From: Prevotella sp. UBA6447
Lineage (GTDB): Bacteria > Bacteroidota > Bacteroidia > Bacteroidales > Bacteroidaceae
DNA length: 19,476 nucleotides
Assembly (NCBI GenBank): GCA_002437115.1
Contig: DJOD01000031.1
Span: 1-19,476 of the forward strand
Reading direction: 5' to 3'
Shown here one piece after another: positions 5,575 to 13,605 of this stretch. The stretch's first letter is position 1. Every line of letters starts with the position of its first letter. A model generated the notes under the pieces. It saw nothing but the letters and a program-made list of their open reading frames with translations, did not search any database and was not told the origin of the DNA. The translations under genes and the position numbers were made by a program.

Positions 5575-7767
5575 ATGAAAGGAAAGCTGATTTTCACACG
5601 CCAGTTTGACCAGATGGATTGCGGGCCGGCCTGCATCCGCATGGTCGCGTCGGCTCATGGCCGCGATTACCCCTTGAGCTATCTCCGAACGCTGAGCCAC
5701 CTGACCCGTGAGGGGGTGAGCGTGGCGGGCATACGCGACGCCTTGAAGGCCATTGGCATGGAAAGCGCATCCTTTGAGCTACCGCTGGAACAGCTGCGGG
5801 ACAACTGCCCTTTGCCCGCCATTCTCCACTGGGAGCAAAACCACTTTGTGGTGCTCTATGGGGTCCGCAAGGGCCGCCTCAGCGGCAAATGGAAGTACCT
5901 GGTGGCCAACCCGGCCTTTGGCAAGCAGACGCTGAGCGAGGACGACTTCGCCTGTCACTGGCTGAATGGCGACAAGGGCATCGTCGTGGCCTGTGAGCCC
6001 ACGGGCGACTTCTACGACAAGGCGGATGTCAAGGAACGACACAGCCTGTTGCGCTTTGCGCGCAAGTTTGTGTGGCCCTACCGCTGGGAGATGTCGCAGA
6101 CGGCCTTGGGCATGCTCTTCGGCATCGTGCTGTCGCTGGTAACGCCCTTCCTGACCCAAGCCATGGTGGACGAGGGCATCAACCTCCGCAACATGGGGGT
6201 GATTGTCAACATCATGATCGCCCAGGTGTTCCTGTTCTTAGGGACGTTCCTCATGAGCCTAATCGGCAGTTGGGTAAGCCTGTACATGGGCACGCGCATC
6301 AACATAAACGTGTTGGAGAACTATCTCGGAAAGTTGCTCAAGCTACCCATGACGTTCTTCGACACAAAGAGCATCGGTGACTACCAGCAACGCCTGGGCG
6401 ACAACGGGCGGTTGCAGAGCTTTGTCACCTACAATACCATTCAAACTTTTTTCTCGCTGCTGTCCGTCCCCGTGCTCATGGTGGTGATAGGCTATTACAG
6501 CTTGCGGATCCTCCTGGTCTACCTACTCTTCACCGCGACCTGCACACTGTGGATGATGTATTTCTTCCGGCGGCGCAAGGCGCTCGACTACGAACGCTTC
6601 AAGCTGAACGCGCACAACCAAAACAAGATGTACGAGCTCATGTCGGGCATCACCGACATCAAGGTGAACACCTTTGAGAATTACAAAATCCGCGAGTGGC
6701 ATGAGCTGCAGGAGCGCCTGTACAGGATGTCGCAAAAGAGCCTGCGACTGAACCAGATACAAAACGCAGGCTATACGCTTGTGGGTCAGCTGCGCAACAT
6801 CATCATCACGTTCTGGATAGCCTCGGAGGTGGTCAACGGCAACCTCACCCTCGGCATGATGATGAGCATATCGAGCATCATCGGGCAGATCAACAGTCCA
6901 CTGTCGCAGCTCATCAACTTCCTGCAGCAATACCAGGACGCCAAGATCAGCCTGGAACGGTCGGAGGAAGTGCACCTGTGCAGCCCCGAGGACCACCTTG
7001 GCATGGCAAGATTGGAAGCGACCGCGCCACAGGACATTGCCCTGGACCATGTGTCCTTCTCCTACACGGGCAGCATCGGCGAGAAAGCCCTCGACGATGT
7101 CAGCTTTACCATTCCCGCAGGAAAGACGACGGCCATCGTGGGCGAGAGTGGCAGTGGCAAGACGACCCTGATGAAGCTGCTGTTGAAATTCTACAAGCCC
7201 ACGGCGGGACGCATCACCATCGGTGGACAGGACCTGGAAGACATAAGCGCAAGTTCTGTGAGGGCGGCATCTGGCGTGGTGATGCAAGAAAACTACATCT
7301 TCTCCGACACACTGAAGGGCAACATCGTGCTGGGCAATAAGCCTGATGACCATAGGGTGGACGAGGCCTTGGACGTCGCTTGCCTGCGCCATTTCGTGGA
7401 AGAGCATCCTTTGGGCCTGCAGACCAAACTCGGCAGCGACGGCATGGGAGTCAGCGGAGGGGAGAAGCAACGCATCATGATCGCAAGAGCCATCTTCAAG
7501 CACCCCGCCTACATCATGCTGGACGAGGCCACCAGTTCGCTCGACGCGGAGACTGAACGGAAGATTACCGAGAACCTCGGCACCCTGCGCAAAGGCCGCA
7601 CCATGCTTGTCATCGCTCACCGCCTGTCCACCGTGAAGAACGCTGACAACATCATCGTGCTCCGCCACGGTAAGGTGGTGGAGCAGGGCAACCACCAGCA
7701 ACTGGTGGAGCGGCGCGGATATTATTACGAACTGGTCAGAAACCAATTGGAACTGGAGAAGCCATGA
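5575..7767 (+). CDS. Peptidase-domain (C39) ABC exporter for double-glycine peptides
   Basis: A 730-residue inner-membrane transporter that should cleave the leader after Gly-Gly and export the core peptide with ATP. The N-terminal C39 domain (about 1-150) has the oxyanion Gln10, catalytic Cys16 in MDCGPAC and His90 in HWEQNHFVVLYG. The third triad position, normally Asp in a D-P-A motif, is Asn112 in VANPAFG. An ABC transmembrane domain covers about 165-450. The ATPase domain has Walker A GESGSGKTT (523-531), signature SGGEKQR (from 627), Walker B YIMLDE (646-651) and the H-loop His682. Length and domain order are normal for SunT/LagD-type exporters. The start at 5575 gives a direct run into the protease domain. 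The stop overlaps the next gene's ATG (ATGA), so translation is likely coupled. It fits the precursor at 2259. Confidence 0.93.
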   Translation: MKGKLIFTRQFDQMDCGPACIRMVASAHGRDYPLSYLRTLSHLTREGVSVAGIRDALKAIGMESASFELPLEQLRDNCPLPAILHWEQNHFVVLYGVRKGRLSGKWKYLVANPAFGKQTLSEDDFACHWLNGDKGIVVACEPTGDFYDKADVKERHSLLRFARKFVWPYRWEMSQTALGMLFGIVLSLVTPFLTQAMVDEGINLRNMGVIVNIMIAQVFLFLGTFLMSLIGSWVSLYMGTRININVLENYLGKLLKLPMTFFDTKSIGDYQQRLGDNGRLQSFVTYNTIQTFFSLLSVPVLMVVIGYYSLRILLVYLLFTATCTLWMMYFFRRRKALDYERFKLNAHNQNKMYELMSGITDIKVNTFENYKIREWHELQERLYRMSQKSLRLNQIQNAGYTLVGQLRNIIITFWIASEVVNGNLTLGMMMSISSIIGQINSPLSQLINFLQQYQDAKISLERSEEVHLCSPEDHLGMARLEATAPQDIALDHVSFSYTGSIGEKALDDVSFTIPAGKTTAIVGESGSGKTTLMKLLLKFYKPTAGRITIGGQDLEDISASSVRAASGVVMQENYIFSDTLKGNIVLGNKPDDHRVDEALDVACLRHFVEEHPLGLQTKLGSDGMGVSGGEKQRIMIARAIFKHPAYIMLDEATSSLDAETERKITENLGTLRKGRTMLVIAHRLSTVKNADNIIVLRHGKVVEQGNHQQLVERRGYYYELVRNQLELEKP

Positions 7768-8165
7768 GAGAGGAAAGCAACGCCATGAGACTTTTGCTGA
7801 GGTATGGGACCACCTTGGTCATTGCGCTTACGTTTGTAGGCGTAGGTGTCATGCTGTCGAGAATATCCATCCGAAACAAGGTGCCCGTGCAAATCGTAAT
7901 GGAACAGGACGGGAAAATCTACGGGCATACAGATCATCCAGAGCTCATGTGTGGTTCTCCCACCGTCCGCGTCTACACAGAGGATCATGCCCAACTGGAG
8001 TTTTGGCCTGCACGCCAGTCTGCTTCCGCTATGGTGGAACTGCGTCCCAAGAACAGCCTGGCAGTGTACAGGTACCTGGAATCTCGCCGCATCGTCACCG
8101 CGTACGTGTATGATGGTGAGACGCGACTTATCGACCTGGTATTTAGGAAATGGAGCAAAAGGTGA
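7764..8165 (+). CDS. Small single-span membrane protein of the export locus, function unknown
   Basis: A 133-residue protein that I do not recognise. It has a short basic N-terminus, one hydrophobic helix at about 10-28 (LLLRYGTTLVIALTFVGVGV) and about 100 residues that should face the periplasm. The soluble part reads as short beta strands, such as VPVQIVMEQDGKIYG, SAMVELRPK and RRIVTAYVYDG. This recalls the start of HlyD-type adaptor proteins that partner ABC exporters, but it is far too short and lacks the coiled-coil hairpin. It overlaps the exporter stop by four bases, which implies coupled translation and a shared task. An in-frame ATG at 7785 is an alternative start that still keeps the helix. 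Possible roles are an exporter accessory or an immunity protein; neither is proven. Confidence 0.7.
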   Translation: MREESNAMRLLLRYGTTLVIALTFVGVGVMLSRISIRNKVPVQIVMEQDGKIYGHTDHPELMCGSPTVRVYTEDHAQLEFWPARQSASAMVELRPKNSLAVYRYLESRRIVTAYVYDGETRLIDLVFRKWSKR

Positions 8166-8173
8166 GCGACAAG

Positions 8174-8992
8174 ATGAAAAGCGCGGTTTTGTTCGTGTCA
8201 CACGTTGTCAACGACGATGTCGTGGCACGTTACCGGAGACTCAGAAAGGAACTGCCGGCGGACAAGTATGACGTGGTTTGGCTGATGACCCTGAGCGAAG
8301 GCGCGGAACCAGTGTGCCCCAATGATGTCCAAATGGTGTCCGTTCGGCCTCACGACCTTCGTGCGTTGGGCTACACGCCCATAGCAAGCACGATTGTGCC
8401 AGGCAGTTGCCATTTCCTTCCCCTGCGCTTCTTTCTTGGCCATCAGGCATATCGGCACTATTGGCTCATCGAGTACGACGTGGAGTTTACAGGCAATTGG
8501 CTTGCCCTCCTGCACGACTGCGACACCCATCTCCAAACCTATGACCTTCTTGCTTGTCATGTAGAGCGGTTTGGAATCAATAACCATGATTGGACCTGGT
8601 GGCATCGCGACAACCACTGCGGATACCCAACGGACGACTGCATCAAGGCTTTCCTTCCCATCTGCCGTTACTCCCATTCCGCCTTGGCCATTCTTGACCG
8701 ATACCTGAAAGCTGGACATGCCGCCCACTCGGAAGTGATGGTACCCACTTGCTTGCACCACCACGACTTGAAGATAGGCGACATAGGTGGCAACAGCCCA
8801 TTCGCCCCAAATGGCTATCGCGACAAATATTACATCCAGGGCCCAGGCGTGAACAACGGCACCATGCGGTGGCGACCAGCCTTCACAAAAGAAGAAACGC
8901 TCAATTCTGGACTTGAAAACACACTGTTTCACCCTGTGAAAGCAAAACCGTCATCATCTGATTGCAAATGGACAATGGAATATGGCAGTTGA
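8174..8992 (+). CDS. DUF3405-like putative glycosyltransferase
   Basis: A 272-residue cytoplasmic protein with no signal or membrane segment. It starts MKSAVLFVSHVVNDD, an ordinary first strand of a GT-A-like fold. The central block YWLIEYDVEFTGNW (E-Y-D at 100-102) resembles the conserved EYDVxFxGNW segment of DUF3405 proteins, which are thought to be glycosyltransferases. YSHSALAILDRYLKAGHAAH and HSEVMVPT follow, as in relatives I recall from Bacteroidota. The assignment rests on memory of these motifs, and the sugar and acceptor are unknown. An upstream in-frame ATG at 8150 would overlap the previous gene by 16 bases; I prefer 8174, eight bases after that gene's stop. As the last gene of the locus it is the only candidate here for modifying the peptide, whose tail is rich in Thr and Ser. 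Confidence 0.65.
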   Translation: MKSAVLFVSHVVNDDVVARYRRLRKELPADKYDVVWLMTLSEGAEPVCPNDVQMVSVRPHDLRALGYTPIASTIVPGSCHFLPLRFFLGHQAYRHYWLIEYDVEFTGNWLALLHDCDTHLQTYDLLACHVERFGINNHDWTWWHRDNHCGYPTDDCIKAFLPICRYSHSALAILDRYLKAGHAAHSEVMVPTCLHHHDLKIGDIGGNSPFAPNGYRDKYYIQGPGVNNGTMRWRPAFTKEETLNSGLENTLFHPVKAKPSSSDCKWTMEYGS

Positions 8993-9162
8993 CAACATAG
9001 GACTTGCACGTTTTCGCATAGGGTTTGTCATTTGTTTTGATGCGTCATGCGGGAGCGATGCCGAGGAGGGGGCTGGCCAGGACGCGCGCCCAACAGAAGG
9101 CCGTTTTGCGTAGAAATGCGTCCTCACACGTATTTTATAATAAAAACAGAGTTCTCGTGACC

Positions 9163-11094
9163 ATGAAATATCCCATAAGAAACAGGGTGAGCATCCTGGC
9201 ACCCATCTTGATGCTCCTTCTGAGCACCCTGGCCAACGCCCAGGTCACCTTGCTGTCGCCTGACAGCAAGGTTCGTTTTGTCTTCGAACAAAAGGGCGGC
9301 GACCTGACCTATCACCTTGACTACGACGGCAAGCCCGTGGTGGAGCATGGCATGCTGGGGGTGAACATCGACAACCATCTGGTGGAACGAGCCATGGGCA
9401 TCCTCGTGGACACCTGCCGGGTATGGACCAACGGCATGGAGGTGACGGGGGTGGAGCGGAAGACAGTGGACAGCGTGTGGACACCGGTCTATGGTGAGTA
9501 TGCGCAGATTGTCGACCACTACAATGAGATGACCATCCATCTCATGAAAGGCGGGCGACACGGCGACGACACGGGCGGATACGACAAGCGACAGCAGTAT
9601 CTCCTTGACATCGTGGTGCGCGCCTACGACGAGGGCGTGGCCATCCGCTACCACTTTCCAGAGGCCACCAACGGCCTTTTCATGCACATCACCGAAGACT
9701 TGACCTCCTTCGCCTTCGCCCCAGGCGCCACCGCATGGCATTACGCGTGGGCACAGGCACAGGCCAGCAAGACGAGGCTTCTGAGGCGCGAGAGGGCCTG
9801 GGCAGAAGAGGCGGAGCGGCCGCTGACGCTCCGCCTGGCCAACGGCCTATATGCGACCATAGGCGAAGCCGACTTGGTCGACTTCGTGAGGGGAAAGCTG
9901 AAGCTGAAGGCCGACAACGAGCTGCAGGTGTCACTGTATGATCCTGCCGACATCATCACCCCTTACGACATGCCCTGGCGCTACATCTTGCTCGGCGAGA
10001 AGGCCACCGACCTCATCAACAACAAGCAAATGGTACTCAACCTCAATGTCCCCTGCCAAGTAGCCGATGCCAGGGAGTGGGTCAGACCGGGCAAGGCGTT
10101 CCGCGTGTGCCGCCTGGACATGAAGACGACTGTGGAGGCCGTGGACTTCTGCGTGGACCGCGGACTGCAATACATCGAGCTCGACGCGGGATGGTACGGC
10201 CCGGAAATGAAGATGGCCTCGTCGGCGCGCAAGGTGGACGAGCGCAAGGACCTCGACCTGCCTCGCCTGTGCCGATACGCCCGAAGCAAGGGCATCGGCG
10301 TGTGGCTCTACGTCAACCAGCGCGCCCTCAGCAAGGAGTTCGACGAACTACTCCCGCTCTATGAGCAATGGGGCATCAGCGGCATCAAGTTCGGCTTTGT
10401 GCAAGTGGGTTCGCAGCAGTGGACCACATGGCTGCACAAGGCCGTGAAGGCGTGCGCCGACCACCACATCCTCGTGGACATACACGACGAGTATCGCCCC
10501 ACAGGGTGGAGCCGCACCTATCCCAACCTGCTGACACAGGAGGGCGTGGGCGGCAACGAGGAGATGCCCGACGCCGAGCACGACACCACGCTGCCGTTCA
10601 CGCGTTTCCTCTGCGGCCCGGCCGACTACACGCCATGCTACTTCAACGGACGGGTGAAGAACACCAAAGGTCACCAGCTGGCCATGCCCGTGGTCTACTA
10701 TAGTCCGCTGACGTTTCTCTTCTGGTATGACCTGCCCGAGGCTTACCGAGGCGAGAAGGAGCTCGACTACTGGAAGGCCTGCCCGACGGTGTGGGACGAG
10801 AGCAAGGCCCTGCTGGGCGAGATAGGCCAATACATCGTGCAGGCGCGCCGCACGGGCGACGTGTGGTTCGTGGGGGCGATGAACGGGATGGTAGGCCGCG
10901 ACATCACCATCGATACCGCCGACTTCCTGCGGAAAGGCAAGAAATACCGGGTGGAAGTGCACAACGACAATCCTTCGCTCAAAACGCGCACACAGGTCAC
11001 ATCGACGGAGATGACTATCAAGGGCGGGGAAAAGCTGAAGTTGCACCTGCAACCCTCTGGGGGTGCGGCGCTACGCTTCGTGCCTGCCGGATAA
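9163..11094 (+). CDS. Secreted glycoside hydrolase family 97 (alpha-glycosidase)
   Basis: A 643-residue GH97 enzyme, related to SusB alpha-glucosidase, that should act in the periplasm. The signal peptide MKYPIRNRVSILAPILMLLL...ANA is followed by Gln at the mature end, so I start at 9163 and not at the frame's earlier ATG at 9025, which would bury the signal. The N-terminal beta-sandwich (about 30-290) is followed by a TIM barrel (GLQYIELDAGWYG, GVWLYVNQRAL, GIKFGFVQVGSQQW, DIHDEYRPTGWSRTYPN, TQEGVGGNEE) and a C-terminal beta domain. Compared from memory with SusB, Glu460 and Glu466 are kept. The positions of the SusB catalytic acid and one base read Asp442 and Gln386 or a neighbour. The 170-base gap upstream shows no consensus promoter or other feature. 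It is followed after 55 bases by a secreted hydrolase, probably in the same operon. Confidence 0.88.
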   Translation: MKYPIRNRVSILAPILMLLLSTLANAQVTLLSPDSKVRFVFEQKGGDLTYHLDYDGKPVVEHGMLGVNIDNHLVERAMGILVDTCRVWTNGMEVTGVERKTVDSVWTPVYGEYAQIVDHYNEMTIHLMKGGRHGDDTGGYDKRQQYLLDIVVRAYDEGVAIRYHFPEATNGLFMHITEDLTSFAFAPGATAWHYAWAQAQASKTRLLRRERAWAEEAERPLTLRLANGLYATIGEADLVDFVRGKLKLKADNELQVSLYDPADIITPYDMPWRYILLGEKATDLINNKQMVLNLNVPCQVADAREWVRPGKAFRVCRLDMKTTVEAVDFCVDRGLQYIELDAGWYGPEMKMASSARKVDERKDLDLPRLCRYARSKGIGVWLYVNQRALSKEFDELLPLYEQWGISGIKFGFVQVGSQQWTTWLHKAVKACADHHILVDIHDEYRPTGWSRTYPNLLTQEGVGGNEEMPDAEHDTTLPFTRFLCGPADYTPCYFNGRVKNTKGHQLAMPVVYYSPLTFLFWYDLPEAYRGEKELDYWKACPTVWDESKALLGEIGQYIVQARRTGDVWFVGAMNGMVGRDITIDTADFLRKGKKYRVEVHNDNPSLKTRTQVTSTEMTIKGGEKLKLHLQPSGGAALRFVPAG

Positions 11095-11108
11095 GGGCTG
11101 CTCAGCCC
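11095..11108 (+). other. Short stem-loop after the GH97 stop codon
   Basis: GGGCTG (11095-11100) and CAGCCC (11103-11108) form a compact hairpin that begins on the base after the GH97 stop. No T-run follows, so I do not call it a terminator. It may protect or process the mRNA between the two genes. Confidence 0.4.
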
Positions 11109-11149
11109 GGGTAAATCCACTTTGACACATAAAACCAACACGACTCCAT

Positions 11150-12601
11150 ATGACAAAAAACAAGTTCGTTTTCCCGTCACACACAAAAGTCCTGTGCGTG
11201 ATTATGGGATTGGCCTTGACACTGCAAGGCTTGTTCGCATCGGTCGCACATGCCATCGGCGTGGGTGGAGGCGGCATGTACAAGTGGTCTGTGGAACTGC
11301 GCCGATACATCTCCACGGAGACGGGCAAGGCACCCGTGGCCTACCTCTGGGTGCCCGACGGATGCGACCGCGTGAAAGCCGTCGTCCTCGCGCAGCAGAA
11401 CATGACCGAGGAGGCCATCTACAAGAACCCTGGTTTCCAAGCCAAGATGAGGAAGCTGGGCGTGGGCCTGATATGGGTGGCACCCGCCTTCGACAACAAC
11501 TGGGACCCCGCATCGGGCGCGCAGCAAATCTTCGAGGATCTGATGCCCTGCCTCGCCGACCAGAGCGGCCATGCCGAGATAGCCACGACACCCGTCATTC
11601 CTTTGGGACATTCGGCGCAAGCCACGTTCCCATGGAACTTTGCGGCCTGGAACCCCGACCGCACGCTTTGCGTCATCTCCTTCCACGGCGACGCACCGCG
11701 CACCAACCTCTGTGGCTATGGGGCAGCCAACGTGGAATGGGGAAGGACGCGCAACATCGACGGCATTCCTGGCCTGATGGTCGAGGGTGAGTATGAATGG
11801 TGGGAAGCGCGGGTCAACCCGGCGCTGGCGTTCCGCATGATGTATCCCGGGAGCTGCATCTCGTTTCTCTGTGACACGGGGCGGGGACATTTCGATGCCG
11901 ACGACCGTACGTGCGACTATCTCGCCAAGTTCATCGAGAAGTCACTGCAACAGCGGCTTAACGCCGACGGCTCCCTGCGACGCCTCGACCCAAGGGAGGG
12001 TTGGCTCGCCGAACGGTTCCACGCTGACATGGCGGGCACCGACGGGACCGACAAGGGCAAGCTGCCCGCAGCGCCTGCCAACGCCACGCGACCCCAACCC
12101 GCGCCCTACGACCTATACAAAGGCGACAAGCACGATGCCTTTTGGTACTTCGACAAGGAGATGGCCTCGCTGACTGAGGCGCGCTACAAGGAGACGGCAG
12201 GCAAGCGGGCGCAATACGTGGGCTTCGAACGCAACCACCAGCTCATCGCCTACAACAACAAGCTCCAAGGGGGCATGCAGATGAACTTTGAGGCAGACGA
12301 CCAAGACGGCGTGACCATCCACCTGAAGCCGGTCTATACCGACGCCTCCCACCAGGCCCTCACCGACAACCACGGCAAGGGAAGGCTGCACATCGAAGTG
12401 ATAAGCGGCCCCATCAGGAAAATCGACGACACCACCTTCCGCGTCTATCCCTACGAGGCGGGATGGAACAACGCGCGCCGCTCGTTCACATGCTGGGTGG
12501 TGGCCATGGCGGATGCGGACAGCAAGTACAAAGGTGCCGTGCAGCCCTTGCGCATCGACCTGCCCAAGGACATTTGCGGCAAGGGCAGCTTGGCGCAATG
12601 A
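11150..12601 (+). CDS. Secreted alpha/beta-hydrolase fold protein (putative esterase)
   Basis: A 483-residue exported protein. The N-terminus has a basic stretch and a hydrophobic core (VLCVIMGLALTLQGLFASVA) ending in a likely AHA cleavage site. The alpha/beta-hydrolase core follows: VAYLWVPDG, VKAVVLAQQNMTEE, GVGLIWVAPAFDNNW, and the nucleophile elbow GHSAQ with Ser155. GLMVEGEYEWWE sits near the acid position and GRGHFD provides a candidate catalytic His247. A C-terminal beta-rich region (about 330-475) may be an accessory domain. Such proteins occur next to polysaccharide-degrading enzymes in Bacteroidota and may remove ester groups from glycans, which would suit the GH97 partner; the substrate is not shown. 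The 174 bases after it hold nothing but the terminator of the opposing operon. Confidence 0.7.
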   Translation: MTKNKFVFPSHTKVLCVIMGLALTLQGLFASVAHAIGVGGGGMYKWSVELRRYISTETGKAPVAYLWVPDGCDRVKAVVLAQQNMTEEAIYKNPGFQAKMRKLGVGLIWVAPAFDNNWDPASGAQQIFEDLMPCLADQSGHAEIATTPVIPLGHSAQATFPWNFAAWNPDRTLCVISFHGDAPRTNLCGYGAANVEWGRTRNIDGIPGLMVEGEYEWWEARVNPALAFRMMYPGSCISFLCDTGRGHFDADDRTCDYLAKFIEKSLQQRLNADGSLRRLDPREGWLAERFHADMAGTDGTDKGKLPAAPANATRPQPAPYDLYKGDKHDAFWYFDKEMASLTEARYKETAGKRAQYVGFERNHQLIAYNNKLQGGMQMNFEADDQDGVTIHLKPVYTDASHQALTDNHGKGRLHIEVISGPIRKIDDTTFRVYPYEAGWNNARRSFTCWVVAMADADSKYKGAVQPLRIDLPKDICGKGSLAQ

Positions 12602-12707
12602 CTTACGGGCAACGCTCGATACGTGGCACCGCTTTTTACCCCGCAAACGATATTTTCAAGGTCCGTGAGGCCGCGAACGGCACATGACGGCCGACCATAG
12701 GGACCAG

Positions 12708-12750
12708 CAAAAAACAAACGCCCACAGGCGAAAAAATCACCTGTGGGCGT
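12708..12750 (-). terminator. Terminator of the frdCAB operon
   Basis: On the minus strand an 11-bp perfect stem (12750-12740 with 12728-12718, ACGCCCACAGG on the plus strand) closes an 11-base loop. It is followed by TTTGTTTTTT (12717-12708). It lies 25 bases beyond the frdB stop codon. The plus-strand side lacks a comparable T-run, so it is directional. Confidence 0.85.
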
Positions 12751-12775
12751 ATCATGTGTTATGAATAAGGTCGTA

Positions 12776-13531
12776 TTAGTCGGCGAGCTTGGCCTTGATG
12801 AACTCGCGATTCAGACGAGCAATGTTGGCAATCGACTCGTTCTTCGGGCACTCAGCCTCACAAGCGCGGGTGTTGGTGCAGTTTCCGAAGCCCAGCTCCT
12901 CCATCTTAGCCACCATGGCCTTGGCGCGGCGTGCAGCCTCGGGACGGCCTTGGGGCAGCAGGGCAAACTGACTGACCTTGCTGGAGACAAACAACATGGC
13001 TGAGCCGTTCTTACAAGCTGCGACACAGGCGCCACAGCCGATGCATGTGGCGCAGTCCATGGCCTCGTCAGCAGCGTCCTTGGAAATCAGGATGGCGTTG
13101 GCATCCTGAGCCTGACCCGTGCGGACGGAAGTGTAACCACCAGCGGCGATAATCTTGTCGAATGCGGAACGGTCGACCATGCAGTCCTTGATGACAGGGA
13201 AGGCTGCCGAGCGCCAAGGCTCAACGGTGATGACATCGCCGTCGTGGAAACGGCGCATGTAGAGCTGGCAAGTGGTGGCACCCTGTGCTGGGCCATGGGG
13301 ATTGCCGTTGATGTAAAGCGAGCACATGCCGCAGATACCCTCGCGACAGTCGTGGTCGAAGACGAACGGCTCCTTGTCCTGCTCGATGAGCTGCTCGTTG
13401 AGAATGTCGAGCATCTCCAAGAAAGAGGTGTCACCGGGGATGTCCTTCATCTCAAAGGTGTCGAAGTGGCCTTCGGCCGTAGGGCCGTTCTGGCGCCACA
13501 CCTTAAGTGTGAATGATATATTCTGATCCAT
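12776..13531 (-). CDS. frdB: Fumarate reductase/succinate dehydrogenase iron-sulfur subunit
   Basis: A 251-residue electron-transfer subunit linking the flavoprotein to the membrane quinone pool. The N-terminal ferredoxin domain holds a 2Fe-2S site: Cys62, Cys67, Cys70 (CREGICGMC) and Cys88. The C-terminal domain has CATCIGCGACVAAC (Cys160, 163, 166, 169, 173) and CTNTRACEAECP (Cys218, 224, 228) for the 4Fe-4S and 3Fe-4S centres. Length and motif order are normal. It is the last gene of the operon, 74 bases after frdA with a hairpin in the gap, and is followed by a strong terminator. In Bacteroidales this complex usually works as fumarate reductase in anaerobic respiration and succinate production; sequence alone does not fix the direction. 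Confidence 0.96.
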   Translation of the reverse strand: MDQNISFTLKVWRQNGPTAEGHFDTFEMKDIPGDTSFLEMLDILNEQLIEQDKEPFVFDHDCREGICGMCSLYINGNPHGPAQGATTCQLYMRRFHDGDVITVEPWRSAAFPVIKDCMVDRSAFDKIIAAGGYTSVRTGQAQDANAILISKDAADEAMDCATCIGCGACVAACKNGSAMLFVSSKVSQFALLPQGRPEAARRAKAMVAKMEELGFGNCTNTRACEAECPKNESIANIARLNREFIKAKLAD

Positions 13532-13575
13532 TTGAATTGTTCTGAAGTTAAATTAATGTTTCTACGTCTTCTCAT

Positions 13576-13596
13576 GCCTGCCCTTGTGGGGCAGGC
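13576..13596 (-). other. Intercistronic stem-loop between frdA and frdB
   Basis: GCCTGCCC (13576-13583) and GGGCAGGC (13589-13596) form a perfect 8-bp stem with a five-base loop, ten bases past the frdA stop. On the minus strand it is followed by ATGAGAAGAC with no U-tract, so it is more likely an mRNA stability or processing element than a terminator. Confidence 0.5.
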
Positions 13597-13605
13597 TGGG
13601 TGACC

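Noticed and set aside
6523..7746. 407-codon open frame on the minus strand
   Set aside because: It lies wholly inside the ABC exporter gene, whose Walker A, signature and Walker B motifs are all intact. It is an antisense shadow of GC-rich codons.
9025..9162. N-terminal extension of the GH97 frame
   Set aside because: It would place 46 non-hydrophobic residues before a clear signal peptide. The ATG at 9163 gives a normal exported protein.
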